Of a stretch of 21,491 nucleotides of DNA, positions 6,663 to 14,326 are shown piece by piece. The notes beneath the pieces are model-generated. The model ran no database searches and was not told where the DNA came from. It was given only the letters and a program-made list of their open reading frames with translations. The DNA is taken from positions 1 to 21,491 of the IMG/VR virus record IMGVR_UViG_3300030419_003623. One strand, given 5' to 3'. A program made the translations under genes and the position numbers. Each line of letters begins with the position of its first letter. Positions within the stretch are counted from its first letter, which is position 1. This DNA is from a virus.

Positions 6663-6845
6663 ATGAACGATGGTAAAATTAAATCTTTACTTACATCTCG
6701 ACGATTTTGGGTTTCTGCTGTCGGATTAGCTGCGGTTTGTTCGTCAGAGCTTTTTGGAATCACCCTAGACACTGAGCAAATTGTTGGCGTAGCCACAATT
6801 GTAGTAGCTTGGGTCATTGGTGACACAGTTAGAGTAACCAGTTAA
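6663..6845 (+). CDS. Holin-like small two-helix membrane protein
   Basis: The 60-residue product has a basic start (MNDGKIKSLLTSRRFW) and two hydrophobic segments, about 15-33 and 40-55, separated by a short polar turn (TLDTEQ), and ends GDTVRVTS. This layout (K-SLLTSRRFWVS...GDTVR) is recurrent among small phage membrane proteins, some annotated as holins. It has a TTGGAG site and begins a run of small membrane proteins. Holins form lesions in the inner membrane to release lysis enzymes. Here the topology fits, but the name rests on size and helices only. The nearby cysteine peptidase would be the only candidate lytic partner in view. Confidence 0.6.
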   Translation: MNDGKIKSLLTSRRFWVSAVGLAAVCSSELFGITLDTEQIVGVATIVVAWVIGDTVRVTS

Positions 6846-6860
6846 TTAGGAAATATATAA

Positions 6861-7181
6861 ATGATTGATTTTGTAAGAGAATTGACTGTATTTCAGTGGC
6901 TTTTAATCGCTGGCGGCTTGTTTTTAATCTTTCCGATTGTTAAAGATTTTTTCACTCAGAAAGAAGGGTCGCCAAACAGCCCTATTAAAAATGTTGAAGA
7001 CAGTAATGCTCTAACATCTACTGTGCATAAGTGGGAAGTTCTTTATAATGCTTGCTCAGATATGGGCCTAGTAGACGCTCAAGCAAAGCTAGAAGAGGTT
7101 TTTCCAATGTTCGCTAAATTGAGAAACTTCAATGCTAAAAAAGAGTTAAATAAAGAACAGGAGCAAAATAGTTATGAATAA
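6861..7181 (+). CDS. Single-pass membrane protein with cytoplasmic helical domain
   Basis: The 106-residue product has an N-terminal membrane segment at about 11-31 (FQWLLIAGGLFLIFPIV), a short Gly/Ser/Pro/Asn linker (36-48), and a soluble helical part with HKWEVLYNACSDMGLVDAQ. It follows an AGGAA site with an 8-base spacer and overlaps the next gene by 8 bases. The context of neighbouring membrane proteins suggests a shared membrane process. I do not recognise the family. Confidence 0.68.
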   Translation: MIDFVRELTVFQWLLIAGGLFLIFPIVKDFFTQKEGSPNSPIKNVEDSNALTSTVHKWEVLYNACSDMGLVDAQAKLEEVFPMFAKLRNFNAKKELNKEQEQNSYE

Positions 7182-7632
7182 AAGGCTTAGATTACTAGCT
7201 GGGGCTTGTTTAATATTATTAGCTTTTTTCTGGAATAATCTTGGGGCTATAATCCCAACTATACCAGACGATAGTGAAAAAATTATAATTGAAAAACCTG
7301 AAACCGCCATGATCGAAGAGTGGCAAAATGTTTCTAATTCGATTACAGACTCAGCAGATATACTAAGACTTTGTATTTTTAATAAAGTGTTTGCCGACAG
7401 AGTAAAGGACTACGATGCGTCAGCCCAACAAATCAATGATGTATATGTTGATGCTGCTAAAAGTTGTTTTGGAGATACCATAAAGGGCAAATACGAACTG
7501 CTGGGACCAGCCACCGAAGGAGCGATGGCTTCGGTTCTAGGAGATGAAAATCATCAAACAACAGATTTTGAAAGGCTAACCCTTAGCAAAAAGTTCATGG
7601 CTTTTGCTTGGAGCCTAAACAATAAACTATAA
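7174..7632 (+). CDS. Membrane-anchored or exported protein, unknown function
   Basis: The 152-residue product starts MNKRLRLLAGACLILLAFFW, a positively charged start followed by a hydrophobic helix, which could be an anchor or an uncleaved signal. The C-terminal domain (45-152) is helical with two cysteines (C67 and C96) that could pair if exported. It contains an ADRVKDYDASAQQINDVYVD stretch. The gene overlaps its upstream neighbour by 8 bases and so is probably expressed with it. No family is recognised. The pairing of two single-helix proteins in overlapping frames recalls spanin pairs, but no lipobox and no matching topology were seen. Confidence 0.68.
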   Translation: MNKRLRLLAGACLILLAFFWNNLGAIIPTIPDDSEKIIIEKPETAMIEEWQNVSNSITDSADILRLCIFNKVFADRVKDYDASAQQINDVYVDAAKSCFGDTIKGKYELLGPATEGAMASVLGDENHQTTDFERLTLSKKFMAFAWSLNNKL

Positions 7633-7645
7633 CAAGGAAAAAAAT

Positions 7646-7870
7646 ATGAATATAGTTGAGTGCATTGAAAGTCAACTTAGGGCCACTTTAGATAAGTGCG
7701 CATTTGAAATTAACATTTGTGTGCAGGATCAAGCACAAGGCGACCGTTACCAACAACTTACGTCAGCTTTGCATGAATACGCTAAAGCTGCCACTAGCCT
7801 TGAGGTTTTACAAAAAATAAAAGCGCAAATGCCAGATGAAACACCTACGGTTGATGAAAATGAAGGTTAA
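7646..7870 (+). CDS. Small helical protein, unknown function
   Basis: The 74-residue product (MNIVECIESQLRATLDKCAF and onward) is predicted helical and acidic at its end (DETPTVDENEG), with three cysteines (C6, C18, C25) in the first third. AAGGAAAAAAAT precedes ATG 7646. It overlaps the next frame by 17 bases. It is the first of four genes that lack membrane segments and lead up to the sigma factor. Function is unknown. Confidence 0.65.
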   Translation: MNIVECIESQLRATLDKCAFEINICVQDQAQGDRYQQLTSALHEYAKAATSLEVLQKIKAQMPDETPTVDENEG

Positions 7871-8240
7871 AATAACTTTTCTAGTTGTGCAAGTTGCAAA
7901 AAAAATACACTTTACAGACCCCAACCATTTTAAAATATTGCTTGACGCTAACGAAAAAATTCCTTCTCAATACATGTCCACCAAGGATGAAGAAGAAACA
8001 CTTAGAGACATAGCCGAAAAAAATTTAAATATTGATTTTGATTGGATGTATCCTAAAGTTTGTGGATTTAAAAGATTATCACAACAAGAGTGCGAGGTCG
8101 TTTACCTTAGTGTTCTTCCGCCCATAGACAAAAGTGCCAAGTCGGGATTTTTTATACCGCAAGGCGATTTAGAAAAATATAAAATAAAAATAGATCCATA
8201 CCATGCAAGATTACTATCAGAACGATCCAGAGGCTTTTGA
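7854..8240 (+). CDS. Possible degenerate Nudix-like protein
   Basis: The start is uncertain: ATG 7836, 7854 and 7860 are all in frame and none has a strong ribosome binding site, so translation may be coupled to the upstream gene. From 7854 the product is 128 residues. The strand order (KITFLVVQVA, a helix with EEETLRDIAEKNLNID, then PKVCGFKRL and CEVVYLSVLPP) resembles the Nudix hydrolase fold. However, the REUxEExGU catalytic box is not intact: the arginine and paired glutamates are absent. It may therefore be a binding protein or an unrelated fold. It overlaps the next gene by 38 bases. The fold idea is inference from pattern; function is unknown. Confidence 0.55.
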   Translation: MKMKVKITFLVVQVAKKIHFTDPNHFKILLDANEKIPSQYMSTKDEEETLRDIAEKNLNIDFDWMYPKVCGFKRLSQQECEVVYLSVLPPIDKSAKSGFFIPQGDLEKYKIKIDPYHARLLSERSRGF

Positions 8241-8550
8241 AGAAGCCTTAGCAGAGCTTAAAATATACGTAGATAAAGATGGAGAAATTTCATTTAATTG
8301 TAGTTGGGAGCCAAGTGATATCGGTATAACTGCCATATCTTCCGTATTTTTTGGCATTGCCTACAATGATTTAGCAGATAAAATATTAAACCATTTAAAG
8401 ACGCAGTGTGTATTAGAAAATAACGAGGAAGATTTTCTACAAATAGTGGAGACTATAAAACTTCTCATCATCAACAGGGAAAAAGAACTAGAAGAAAGAA
8501 AGAATGATGACTCTTTAGTTGTTAATCCACGAGACATAACAAGACTGTAA
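8203..8550 (+). CDS. Hypothetical acidic helical protein
   Basis: The 115-residue product starts MQDYYQNDPEAFEEALAELK. It contains a probable beta pair (IYVDKDGEISFNCSWEPSD), a moderately hydrophobic helix (ITAISSVFFGIAYNDLADKI) and a charged C-terminal helix (NREKELEERKN). It starts inside the end of the preceding frame with a 38-base overlap and no strong ribosome binding site, which suggests coupled translation. No family is recognised. Codon use matches its neighbours. Confidence 0.65.
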   Translation: MQDYYQNDPEAFEEALAELKIYVDKDGEISFNCSWEPSDIGITAISSVFFGIAYNDLADKILNHLKTQCVLENNEEDFLQIVETIKLLIINREKELEERKNDDSLVVNPRDITRL

Positions 8551-8571
8551 CAATCTTTAAAGGGGATTATC

Positions 8572-9213
8572 GTGTCTAAACCTAAACAAATTGCTTGGGA
8601 AAGTTGGAACGCTAAAGCTCATGAAATTATAGAAATATCAAATACCTTTACTGCGCCAGAAGTAAACACGGAAGAAATGACATATAATGGATCTGAAATT
8701 CCTCCAGAGCTTTTTTCTCCAGAGCTTTTTTTGCAGCCGCAGAAAATAATAAACACACCTCTAGGTATGTATTCACAAGACTCCACACTCAAGCCATCTG
8801 ATAGATGGGATTGCTGGATCGGGTACACCAATTTTGATATCACTAAAAAGATATCAAACCTAATAGAAAAAACAGATGGTGTTGAAGCCTTAAGAATTTT
8901 AAGTAGATACTCCTTCTTTGTGGGTATTGGAAAATTATTTGACATAAAAGAAGCGCGCAGAAAAATAGAAAAACAACTTTGTGTCTACACCGAAGAAGAA
9001 ATACTTGCAAATGAAAATACACAAGCTACAGTTGACTTGCTTAAAGAACAACTTAAAAGTGAGAAGTATTGGTCGATACTTGTATCGCCAGAAGGAAAAG
9101 TTGAGTATATTGTTTCAGACGAGATGGATAAAGTTTATCTTGAAGGTCTGAGTGGTTTATTAAAATTGAAACAAGATATTGGTGGTATTATTTTGAGAGG
9201 TAATAATGGATAA
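8572..9213 (+). CDS. Hypothetical phage protein (213 aa)
   Basis: Translation starts at GTG 8572 behind AAAGGGGA. The 213-residue product has no membrane segment. It contains a repeated PPELFSPELFLQP segment near 44-56, a SDRWDCWIGYTNFDIT segment near 76-91, a helical section (EALRILSRYSFFVGIGKLFD) and a YWSILVSPEGKVEYIVSD beta hairpin in the last third. It overlaps the sigma factor by 8 bases, so both are probably made from one message. A role in transcription or virion assembly would be a guess. No family is recognised. Confidence 0.7.
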   Translation: MSKPKQIAWESWNAKAHEIIEISNTFTAPEVNTEEMTYNGSEIPPELFSPELFLQPQKIINTPLGMYSQDSTLKPSDRWDCWIGYTNFDITKKISNLIEKTDGVEALRILSRYSFFVGIGKLFDIKEARRKIEKQLCVYTEEEILANENTQATVDLLKEQLKSEKYWSILVSPEGKVEYIVSDEMDKVYLEGLSGLLKLKQDIGGIILRGNNG

Positions 9214-9697
9214 AATTGAAAAATACTTGAAAGACTCAAACATTGTAAATATAATGAATTGTGTGTCGAATAGATACTGCAAGGCCATAGATGTTGACGA
9301 AATAGAATCTATAAAGATGTTGACATTGTGGAAATGTATTGATAAATTTGACAAATCAAGAGGTGTAAAATTTACATCATATCTGTATTCTCAGTTGACC
9401 TTTGCATTTAAAAACGAACTAAAGAAGAACAAGAAAGATCTTTGGTTTAAAAACAATGCGGAAATTGATATACTGAGGCCAAAATGGTCAGATGAAAATA
9501 CCGATATTCCAACAGCATTTGATGACACGGTTACTGGTCTTCCAGAAGAAGTTTCTAAAATTTTGCGCCAAAGATTCCTTAGCAATATGACTATGGTAGA
9601 AATAGGAAAAGCTAACGGATACAGCAGAGAAACAGCCAGAAGAAGACTAAAATCAGCGTTAAAAATATGTAAAAAAAGCAATGACATACAAGCTTAA
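9206..9697 (+). CDS. Phage sigma factor (sigma-70 regions 2 and 4)
   Basis: The 163-residue product has a region 2-like helical block at about 12-75 (DEIESIKMLTLWKCIDKFDK ... KFTSYLYSQLTFAFKNEL), typical of core polymerase and -10 binding. A region 4-like helix-turn-helix lies at about 112-157 (LPEEVSKILRQRFLSNMTMVEI, then the recognition helix GYSRETARRRLKSALKI). No region 1 or full region 3 is present. It is thus a minimal sigma, comparable in size to late sigma factors of large phages such as T4 gp55. It would direct host RNA polymerase to phage promoters. It sits directly upstream of a gene that looks very highly expressed. Its promoter consensus cannot be derived from this window. Confidence 0.85.
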   Translation: MDKIEKYLKDSNIVNIMNCVSNRYCKAIDVDEIESIKMLTLWKCIDKFDKSRGVKFTSYLYSQLTFAFKNELKKNKKDLWFKNNAEIDILRPKWSDENTDIPTAFDDTVTGLPEEVSKILRQRFLSNMTMVEIGKANGYSRETARRRLKSALKICKKSNDIQA

Positions 9698-9783
9698 TTT
9701 GTGTATATCTGATTGGACATGGATCTCTTTCGGACAACTAGGATAATGCAGTTTTATTATTTTTTTTCTAAAGGAGATCTATT
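9698..9783 (+). promoter_or_regulatory. Leader region with candidate promoter and strong ribosome binding site
   Basis: This 86-base gap precedes the virion-like gene. It contains a GGATAAT box (9741-9747) and an upstream TTGGAC (9713-9718), but their 23-base spacing does not fit a standard sigma-70 promoter. GGACA occurs twice, 17 bases apart (9715 and 9732). A T-rich tract follows, then AAGGAGAT (9771-9778), 7 bases from ATG by its AGGAG core. A dedicated promoter, perhaps read by the phage sigma factor just upstream, is inferred. Confidence 0.4.
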
Positions 9784-10470
9784 ATGGCAGTTCCTAGTAA
9801 CAATGCCGCTTATCTAGTAAATACTAGTGGCGGTACTTACATTGATCAGACTCAGGGTGGTACTGTTCTTGGTAACACTTCCACGAACACTGATCAAATC
9901 ACTAAAGCGTTGGCATTGAAAGACAATGCTACAGAATTTAAAGATGGCACAAAACCAAAAGTTCTTGCAAATGGCTTGAGCGCAAATCAAAAGGCATTAT
10001 CTGCTGGTACTTTCGCTTACGACGTTGCTGGAAAATATGTTATTGCTGCAAGTAGCGATACGCTCTCTGGCGTTTCCAAGACTAACATCTTGATCACTGG
10101 CCAAGGTAACGATCTTAATGCTATCCATCAGTTCTTGCACTCCTTCGGTGCTAAGACCGTTACCGCCTTCCGATCAAACAGATTCAGTTGGACTGGTACT
10201 AAGTCTTACGATACTGCTGGTGCTACGCTTGCAAGCAGAATTAACTGGGTGGCAGCCACAAGTGGTGGCGGCAACTCTGCTTCTGCTCCAGACGCCCTTA
10301 ATGAAGACATGCTTAATCCTGTTGGTGGCTCAACTGCTCGCAAGAGTGATAGTGCCGCCAACCCAACCCGCGCGATCCCCGGTGAATTGGTAATGAAGGT
10401 TGACTTCGTAACACTTGGCGTTGCGTCTGGTGGCGACTTCTTCGACTACAAAGCCATTACTGGTATGTAA
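9784..10470 (+). CDS. Probable abundant virion structural protein
   Basis: The 228-residue product (MAVPSNNAAYLVNTSGGTY and onward) is rich in Ala, Ser, Thr, Gly and Asn, has no cysteine, and looks beta-rich, as many capsid, decoration and tail proteins are. I recognise no named family. Signs of heavy expression are strong: its own leader, an AAGGAGAT ribosome binding site, and a near-perfect terminator 16 bases after the stop. Codon choice also differs: 8 of 9 Phe codons are TTC, whereas the sigma gene upstream uses mainly TTT. It is also visibly more GC-rich than its neighbours. I infer an abundant virion component; whether major capsid, decoration or fibre is unknown. At 228 residues it is short for a major capsid protein. 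Confidence 0.75.
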   Translation: MAVPSNNAAYLVNTSGGTYIDQTQGGTVLGNTSTNTDQITKALALKDNATEFKDGTKPKVLANGLSANQKALSAGTFAYDVAGKYVIAASSDTLSGVSKTNILITGQGNDLNAIHQFLHSFGAKTVTAFRSNRFSWTGTKSYDTAGATLASRINWVAATSGGGNSASAPDALNEDMLNPVGGSTARKSDSAANPTRAIPGELVMKVDFVTLGVASGGDFFDYKAITGM

Positions 10471-10485
10471 TCTTAGTTGATTTTA

Positions 10486-10516
10486 AGGGGTGGGGCGACC
10501 CACCCCTCTTTTTTTT
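10486..10516 (+). terminator. Rho-independent terminator
   Basis: A perfect 9-base-pair stem (AGGGGTGGG at 10486-10494 with CCCACCCCT at 10499-10507) closes a GCGA loop of the GNRA type. It is followed by C and eight T (10509-10516). It is the only convincing intrinsic terminator in the window and ends the virion-like gene transcript. Genes downstream need a new promoter or readthrough. Confidence 0.92.
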
Positions 10517-10534
10517 CTATATGGGAGTAACCAG

Positions 10535-10834
10535 ATGCCAGAAACTTGGGAGCTAGTTAGAAGCGCGTTAGAATTAGTAGTGTTACCACTATTGGGGTGG
10601 GTTCTCTGGAGTATAGTGAGCCACAGCAAGCAGATAATTGTCTTGGAGGAAAAGGTGAACGATTCATTAAATAGGCGTATGACCTCTATCGAAGAAAAAG
10701 TTGTAAATATGGAAAATAAATTGGAAGTAAAAATAGATGCTTTAGAAGACAGTGTTGTAGATTGTAAGCTAGCAATTAACGACAAAATTAATGAAAAGTT
10801 TGATACTCTGATAGACAGGCTGGAGAACAAGTGA
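10535..10834 (+). CDS. Membrane-anchored coiled-coil protein
   Basis: The 99-residue product begins MPETWELVRSALELVVLPLL, with a membrane segment at about 9-27, followed by a long heptad-patterned coiled coil (VLEEKVNDSLNRRMTSIEEK, then continuing to the end). The frame is open from 10490, but that lies within the terminator, and ATG 10535 has GGGAG upstream. The design (short membrane helix plus coiled coil) is common among phage lysis-region or membrane scaffold proteins. It overlaps the next gene by one base (TGATG). Function is unknown. Confidence 0.72.
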   Translation: MPETWELVRSALELVVLPLLGWVLWSIVSHSKQIIVLEEKVNDSLNRRMTSIEEKVVNMENKLEVKIDALEDSVVDCKLAINDKINEKFDTLIDRLENK

Positions 10835-11004
10835 TGGGTATCACTTCTATTATATTAGATGCGGTCATGGAAGAATTAGGAATTACCAAAGAAATGGTTG
10901 ACAAAATCAAGTCTATGATAGATAATGTTGATATAAGAAAAGATGGCGACCAAACAGTGATTGAGATCAAGCTAAATAATATAAAAGTCATCATAGATAA
11001 ATAA
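10834..11004 (+). CDS. Small hypothetical protein (56 aa)
   Basis: The start ATG shares its A with the stop of the preceding gene (TGATG), a classic sign of coupled translation. The product has a helical half (MGITSIILDAVMEELGITKE, then MVDKIKSMI) and a two-strand half (NVDIRKDGDQTVIEIKLNN and KVIIDK). It is compact and has no cysteine or membrane segment. No family is recognised. It ends 23 bases before nrdA. Confidence 0.62.
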   Translation: MGITSIILDAVMEELGITKEMVDKIKSMIDNVDIRKDGDQTVIEIKLNNIKVIIDK

Positions 11005-11027
11005 TTGAAAGCCGCTAAAGGACAAAT

Positions 11028-13256
11028 ATGTACGTAAAAAAAAGAAGCGGTGAGTCTGAGCAATACGATGTAGAGAAAATACACAAAGTAGTGCAGTGGG
11101 CCACCGAAGGAATTAATGGCGTTTCGTTTTCTGATATTGAGATGAATGCTAATCTTTCTTTAGTAGATGGCATATCGACTGACAATATTCATAAAATTCT
11201 TATTAAATCAGCCAACGATCTGATATCTGAATCCAGCCCCAATTACCAGTATGTTGCCGCCCGTCTGCTTAATATGGAATTAAGAAAAGAAGTTTGGGGC
11301 CATGGTAATCAAAGTCCAGACCTACAACACTTTCTAGAGATCAAAGTTGATAATGGTGTATACGATCCGTTGGTTTTAGACAAATGGTCCAAAGAAAACA
11401 TATCTGTTTTTTCATCTTATATTAATCACAAAAGAGACGACCTATTTACATACGCTGGCTTACAGCAAATGATAGACAAATATTTGGTCAAAAACAGAAG
11501 CACAGGCCAGATATACGAAACACCTCAGTTTGCATATATGACAATAGCTATGTGCCTGTTCGACACTGTGGATAAGGTCAAAGAGGCATATGATACATAC
11601 TCTACATTTAAGATAAATCTACCCACACCAATTATGGCTGGAGTAAGAACTAATATAAAGCAATTTGCTAGTTGTGTTTTGGTTGACGTTGACGATGATT
11701 TGGACGGTATTTTTTCGTCACTTCACGCCGTTGGTAAATACACAGCTAGAAGGGCTGGTATCGGGCTTAACATTGGGCGTATGCGCCCTATAAATTCACC
11801 TATTCGCGGTGGAGAAGTTATCCATACTGGCCTTATTCCATACCTTAAAAACTTTGAATCAGCGGTTAAATCCACCAGCCAGAATGGTCTGCGCGGTGGT
11901 AGTGCCACGGTACACGTTCCGTTTTGGCATTATGAAATCGAAGATATCATGGTTCTTAAAAACAATGCGGGCACTGACGATAATCGCGTTCGCAAGTTGG
12001 ATTATTCTGTTCAATTTTGTAAATTGTTTTATGATCGTCTAATCGCCAACGAAGAGATAACTTTGTTTAGTCCACACGAGGCTGTGGGTCTTTACGAAGC
12101 GTTTGGCGACAACGAAAAATTTGAAGAGCTATATCTGAAATATGAAAATGCCAGATCTTTACGATTCAAGAAAAAAGTTTCCGCTAGAAAGATTGCAGAA
12201 ATTTTTGCGCGAGAGCGACTTGAAACTGGTCGTATATACTCTATGAACATCGACACCGCAAATGAACACGGTTCTTGGGGCGTTCCCGCATATATGTCGA
12301 ATCTGTGTCAAGAGATTATTCACCCTACAAAGCCAATAAAATCAATAGATGATCCAGATGGGGAAATTGGTATCTGTATTTTGTCTGCCCTAAACCTTTT
12401 AGAGCTGGGATCTGAAAAGGATATCGAACAAGCTTGTAGATTGGCGGTAAGCACTTTGGAATCAATCATAGATTATCAATCATATCCAGTCTTGGCTGGC
12501 GAAAACTTTACCAAAAATCGCAGATCTTTGGGGATTGGTATTACAAACCTAGCTGGATTCTTAGCGAAGAATAAACTTAAATACGACGACGCAGCCGCGC
12601 TTGAGCTTATCCACGAGACGATGGAACAAATTCAATGGCACTTGATAAATACTTCTTGCGATATAGCAAAAGAAAAAGGCCCATGTGAAAAGTTTGGTGA
12701 CACAAAATACGCACAAGGATTGCTGCCTATCGACTGGTACAAAAAAACAGTCGATGAATTGGTTAAGCCAAAATACAATATGGACTGGAAAGGCTTGCGC
12801 AAAAAAATAGAGAAATATGGTTTGCGACACTCAACACTATCTGCTATAATGCCCTGTGAATCCTCTAGCGTTATCCAGAACAGCACAAATGGTATTGAGC
12901 CTGTTCGCAGCTTGCTGCTATACAAGAAGGCTAAGAATGGCGTTCTGAAGCAGCTAGTACCAAATTACCATATGAGAAAAAATTATTATACCATGGCTTG
13001 GGACATGACCGATAATAAAGGCATGATGAATATAGCCGCAGTGATACAGAAGTTCACAGACATGAGCATGAGTACTAATCTTTACTATAACTATTCACAC
13101 TACGAAGATGGAAATATACCACTAAGTACGCTGATCAAAGATCAGATATATGGATATAAATATGGACTTAAAAATTTCTATTACGCCAACACCCCGGATG
13201 GTGATGGTGATACGGAAAAGGAAATGAATTGCGATAGTGGAGCTTGTGCAATATGA
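11028..13256 (+). CDS. nrdA: Class Ia ribonucleoside-diphosphate reductase, large subunit
   Basis: The 742-residue product converts ribonucleoside diphosphates to deoxy forms, using a thiyl radical generated through NrdB. An ATP-cone-like allosteric domain spans about 1-90. The active site cysteines are present: C216 (ASCVLVD), N425-C427-E429 (NLCQE), and C450 (GICILSALNL). The radical-transfer tyrosines Y718-Y719 (FYYANT) and the C-terminal redox pair C735 and C740 (CDSGACAI) are also present. Length is close to the E. coli enzyme (761). An AAAGGA site precedes ATG 11028. It overlaps nrdB by 4 bases. All catalytic residues needed for class Ia are there, so it should be active given a host thioredoxin or glutaredoxin; none was seen in the window. 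Confidence 0.97.
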   Translation: MYVKKRSGESEQYDVEKIHKVVQWATEGINGVSFSDIEMNANLSLVDGISTDNIHKILIKSANDLISESSPNYQYVAARLLNMELRKEVWGHGNQSPDLQHFLEIKVDNGVYDPLVLDKWSKENISVFSSYINHKRDDLFTYAGLQQMIDKYLVKNRSTGQIYETPQFAYMTIAMCLFDTVDKVKEAYDTYSTFKINLPTPIMAGVRTNIKQFASCVLVDVDDDLDGIFSSLHAVGKYTARRAGIGLNIGRMRPINSPIRGGEVIHTGLIPYLKNFESAVKSTSQNGLRGGSATVHVPFWHYEIEDIMVLKNNAGTDDNRVRKLDYSVQFCKLFYDRLIANEEITLFSPHEAVGLYEAFGDNEKFEELYLKYENARSLRFKKKVSARKIAEIFARERLETGRIYSMNIDTANEHGSWGVPAYMSNLCQEIIHPTKPIKSIDDPDGEIGICILSALNLLELGSEKDIEQACRLAVSTLESIIDYQSYPVLAGENFTKNRRSLGIGITNLAGFLAKNKLKYDDAAALELIHETMEQIQWHLINTSCDIAKEKGPCEKFGDTKYAQGLLPIDWYKKTVDELVKPKYNMDWKGLRKKIEKYGLRHSTLSAIMPCESSSVIQNSTNGIEPVRSLLLYKKAKNGVLKQLVPNYHMRKNYYTMAWDMTDNKGMMNIAAVIQKFTDMSMSTNLYYNYSHYEDGNIPLSTLIKDQIYGYKYGLKNFYYANTPDGDGDTEKEMNCDSGACAI

Positions 13257-14326
13257 AAACTATTTTTAATACTAAAAACGTAGACCCAATGAGCCAGCCT
13301 TTGTTCTTAGGAAAAGACTTAGGAGTTCAGCGATATGATATTGTAAAATATCCAGTATTTAAAAAACTTGATAGCCGACAGATGGAAAATTTCTGGCGCC
13401 CCGAAGAAATCGAATTAAAAAAAGATAGAGGTGACTTCAAAGAGATGTCGGATAACGAAAAGTTTATCTTTACATCTAATCTTAAATACCAAACAATGCT
13501 AGATAGCGTTATCTGTCGCGGCGTCCCAACTCTTTTAGAGTACGTCACAAATACAGAGCTAGAAGCCTGTATGATGACTTGGCAATTCTTTGAAAAAATC
13601 CATAGCCAATCCTACTCATATATTATTCAAAATGTATACGCAGATAGCTCTGAGGTATTTGGTGGCATATATGAAGATAAAGAGATTATAAAAAGAGCCA
13701 AGAGCGCCATGGATGACTACAACAATTTGATGGGAATGGCTTGCGACTCAACCAAATTGGCAGATTTGAAAAAACAAATCTATATGACCATTATGAGTAT
13801 CAATATTCTAGAAGCGGTAAGATTTTACGTTAGCTTTATATGTAGCTTTGCCTTTGCTGAAAACAAAAAAATGGTTGGCAATGCCGATATTATTAAGCTA
13901 ATCAAACGGGATGAGGCGCTTCATCTTGCAAATACTCAGGAAATTTTGAAAATTTTACAAAAAGAAGACAAAGAGGGATTTGTTAAAACTGCCCAACAAT
14001 GTCAAGAAGACGCTATAAAAATGTTCGAAAATGCAGCAAAAGAAGAAAAAGAATGGGCTTCCTATCTATTTAAGGATGGCTCAATTATAGGATTAAATGA
14101 GGCTGTACTGCATCAATATATCGATTGGTTGTGTATGTCAAGGAGGAAGTCTATCGGTTTACCATACGAAAACGTAGGCAAAAACCCAATTGGCGGTTGG
14201 ACTGGGCCTTGGATGAGTAGTGAATCTGTACAAGTAGCGCCACAGGAACACGAAATAACCAGCTATAAAATAGGCGCAAGTAAAAATGATTTAGAAGACA
14301 TGGATTTTGGAGATATGGAACTATGA
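13253..14326 (+). CDS. nrdB: Class Ia ribonucleoside-diphosphate reductase, small subunit
   Basis: The 357-residue product holds the diiron-tyrosyl radical cofactor for NrdA. The ligands are all visible: D84 (TMLDS), E114 and H117 (FFEKIHSQSY), E187 (LEAVRFYVSF), and E221 and H224 (RDEALH). The radical tyrosine is Y121. The C-terminus (DMDFGDMEL) is acidic and hydrophobic as in R2 tails that dock on NrdA. The frame is open from TTG 13244, but ATG 13253 overlaps the nrdA stop as ATGA and is the likely start. It also overlaps the next gene by ATGA. The residue set is that of class Ia, not of manganese-type NrdF or the Tyr-less class Ic. Confidence 0.97.
   Translation: MKTIFNTKNVDPMSQPLFLGKDLGVQRYDIVKYPVFKKLDSRQMENFWRPEEIELKKDRGDFKEMSDNEKFIFTSNLKYQTMLDSVICRGVPTLLEYVTNTELEACMMTWQFFEKIHSQSYSYIIQNVYADSSEVFGGIYEDKEIIKRAKSAMDDYNNLMGMACDSTKLADLKKQIYMTIMSINILEAVRFYVSFICSFAFAENKKMVGNADIIKLIKRDEALHLANTQEILKILQKEDKEGFVKTAQQCQEDAIKMFENAAKEEKEWASYLFKDGSIIGLNEAVLHQYIDWLCMSRRKSIGLPYENVGKNPIGGWTGPWMSSESVQVAPQEHEITSYKIGASKNDLEDMDFGDMEL

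Noticed and set aside
12252-12281. NrdA segment NIDTANEHG, which looks as if it lacks a catalytic cysteine
   Set aside because: The true radical cysteine is C427 in NLCQE further on, and C216 and C450 are present, so the active site is complete.
13155-13162. Second TATAAATA
   Set aside because: It is inside nrdA where it encodes Tyr-Lys-Tyr. It is about 95 bases before nrdB, but nrdB is coupled to nrdA by overlap, so chance is the simpler view.
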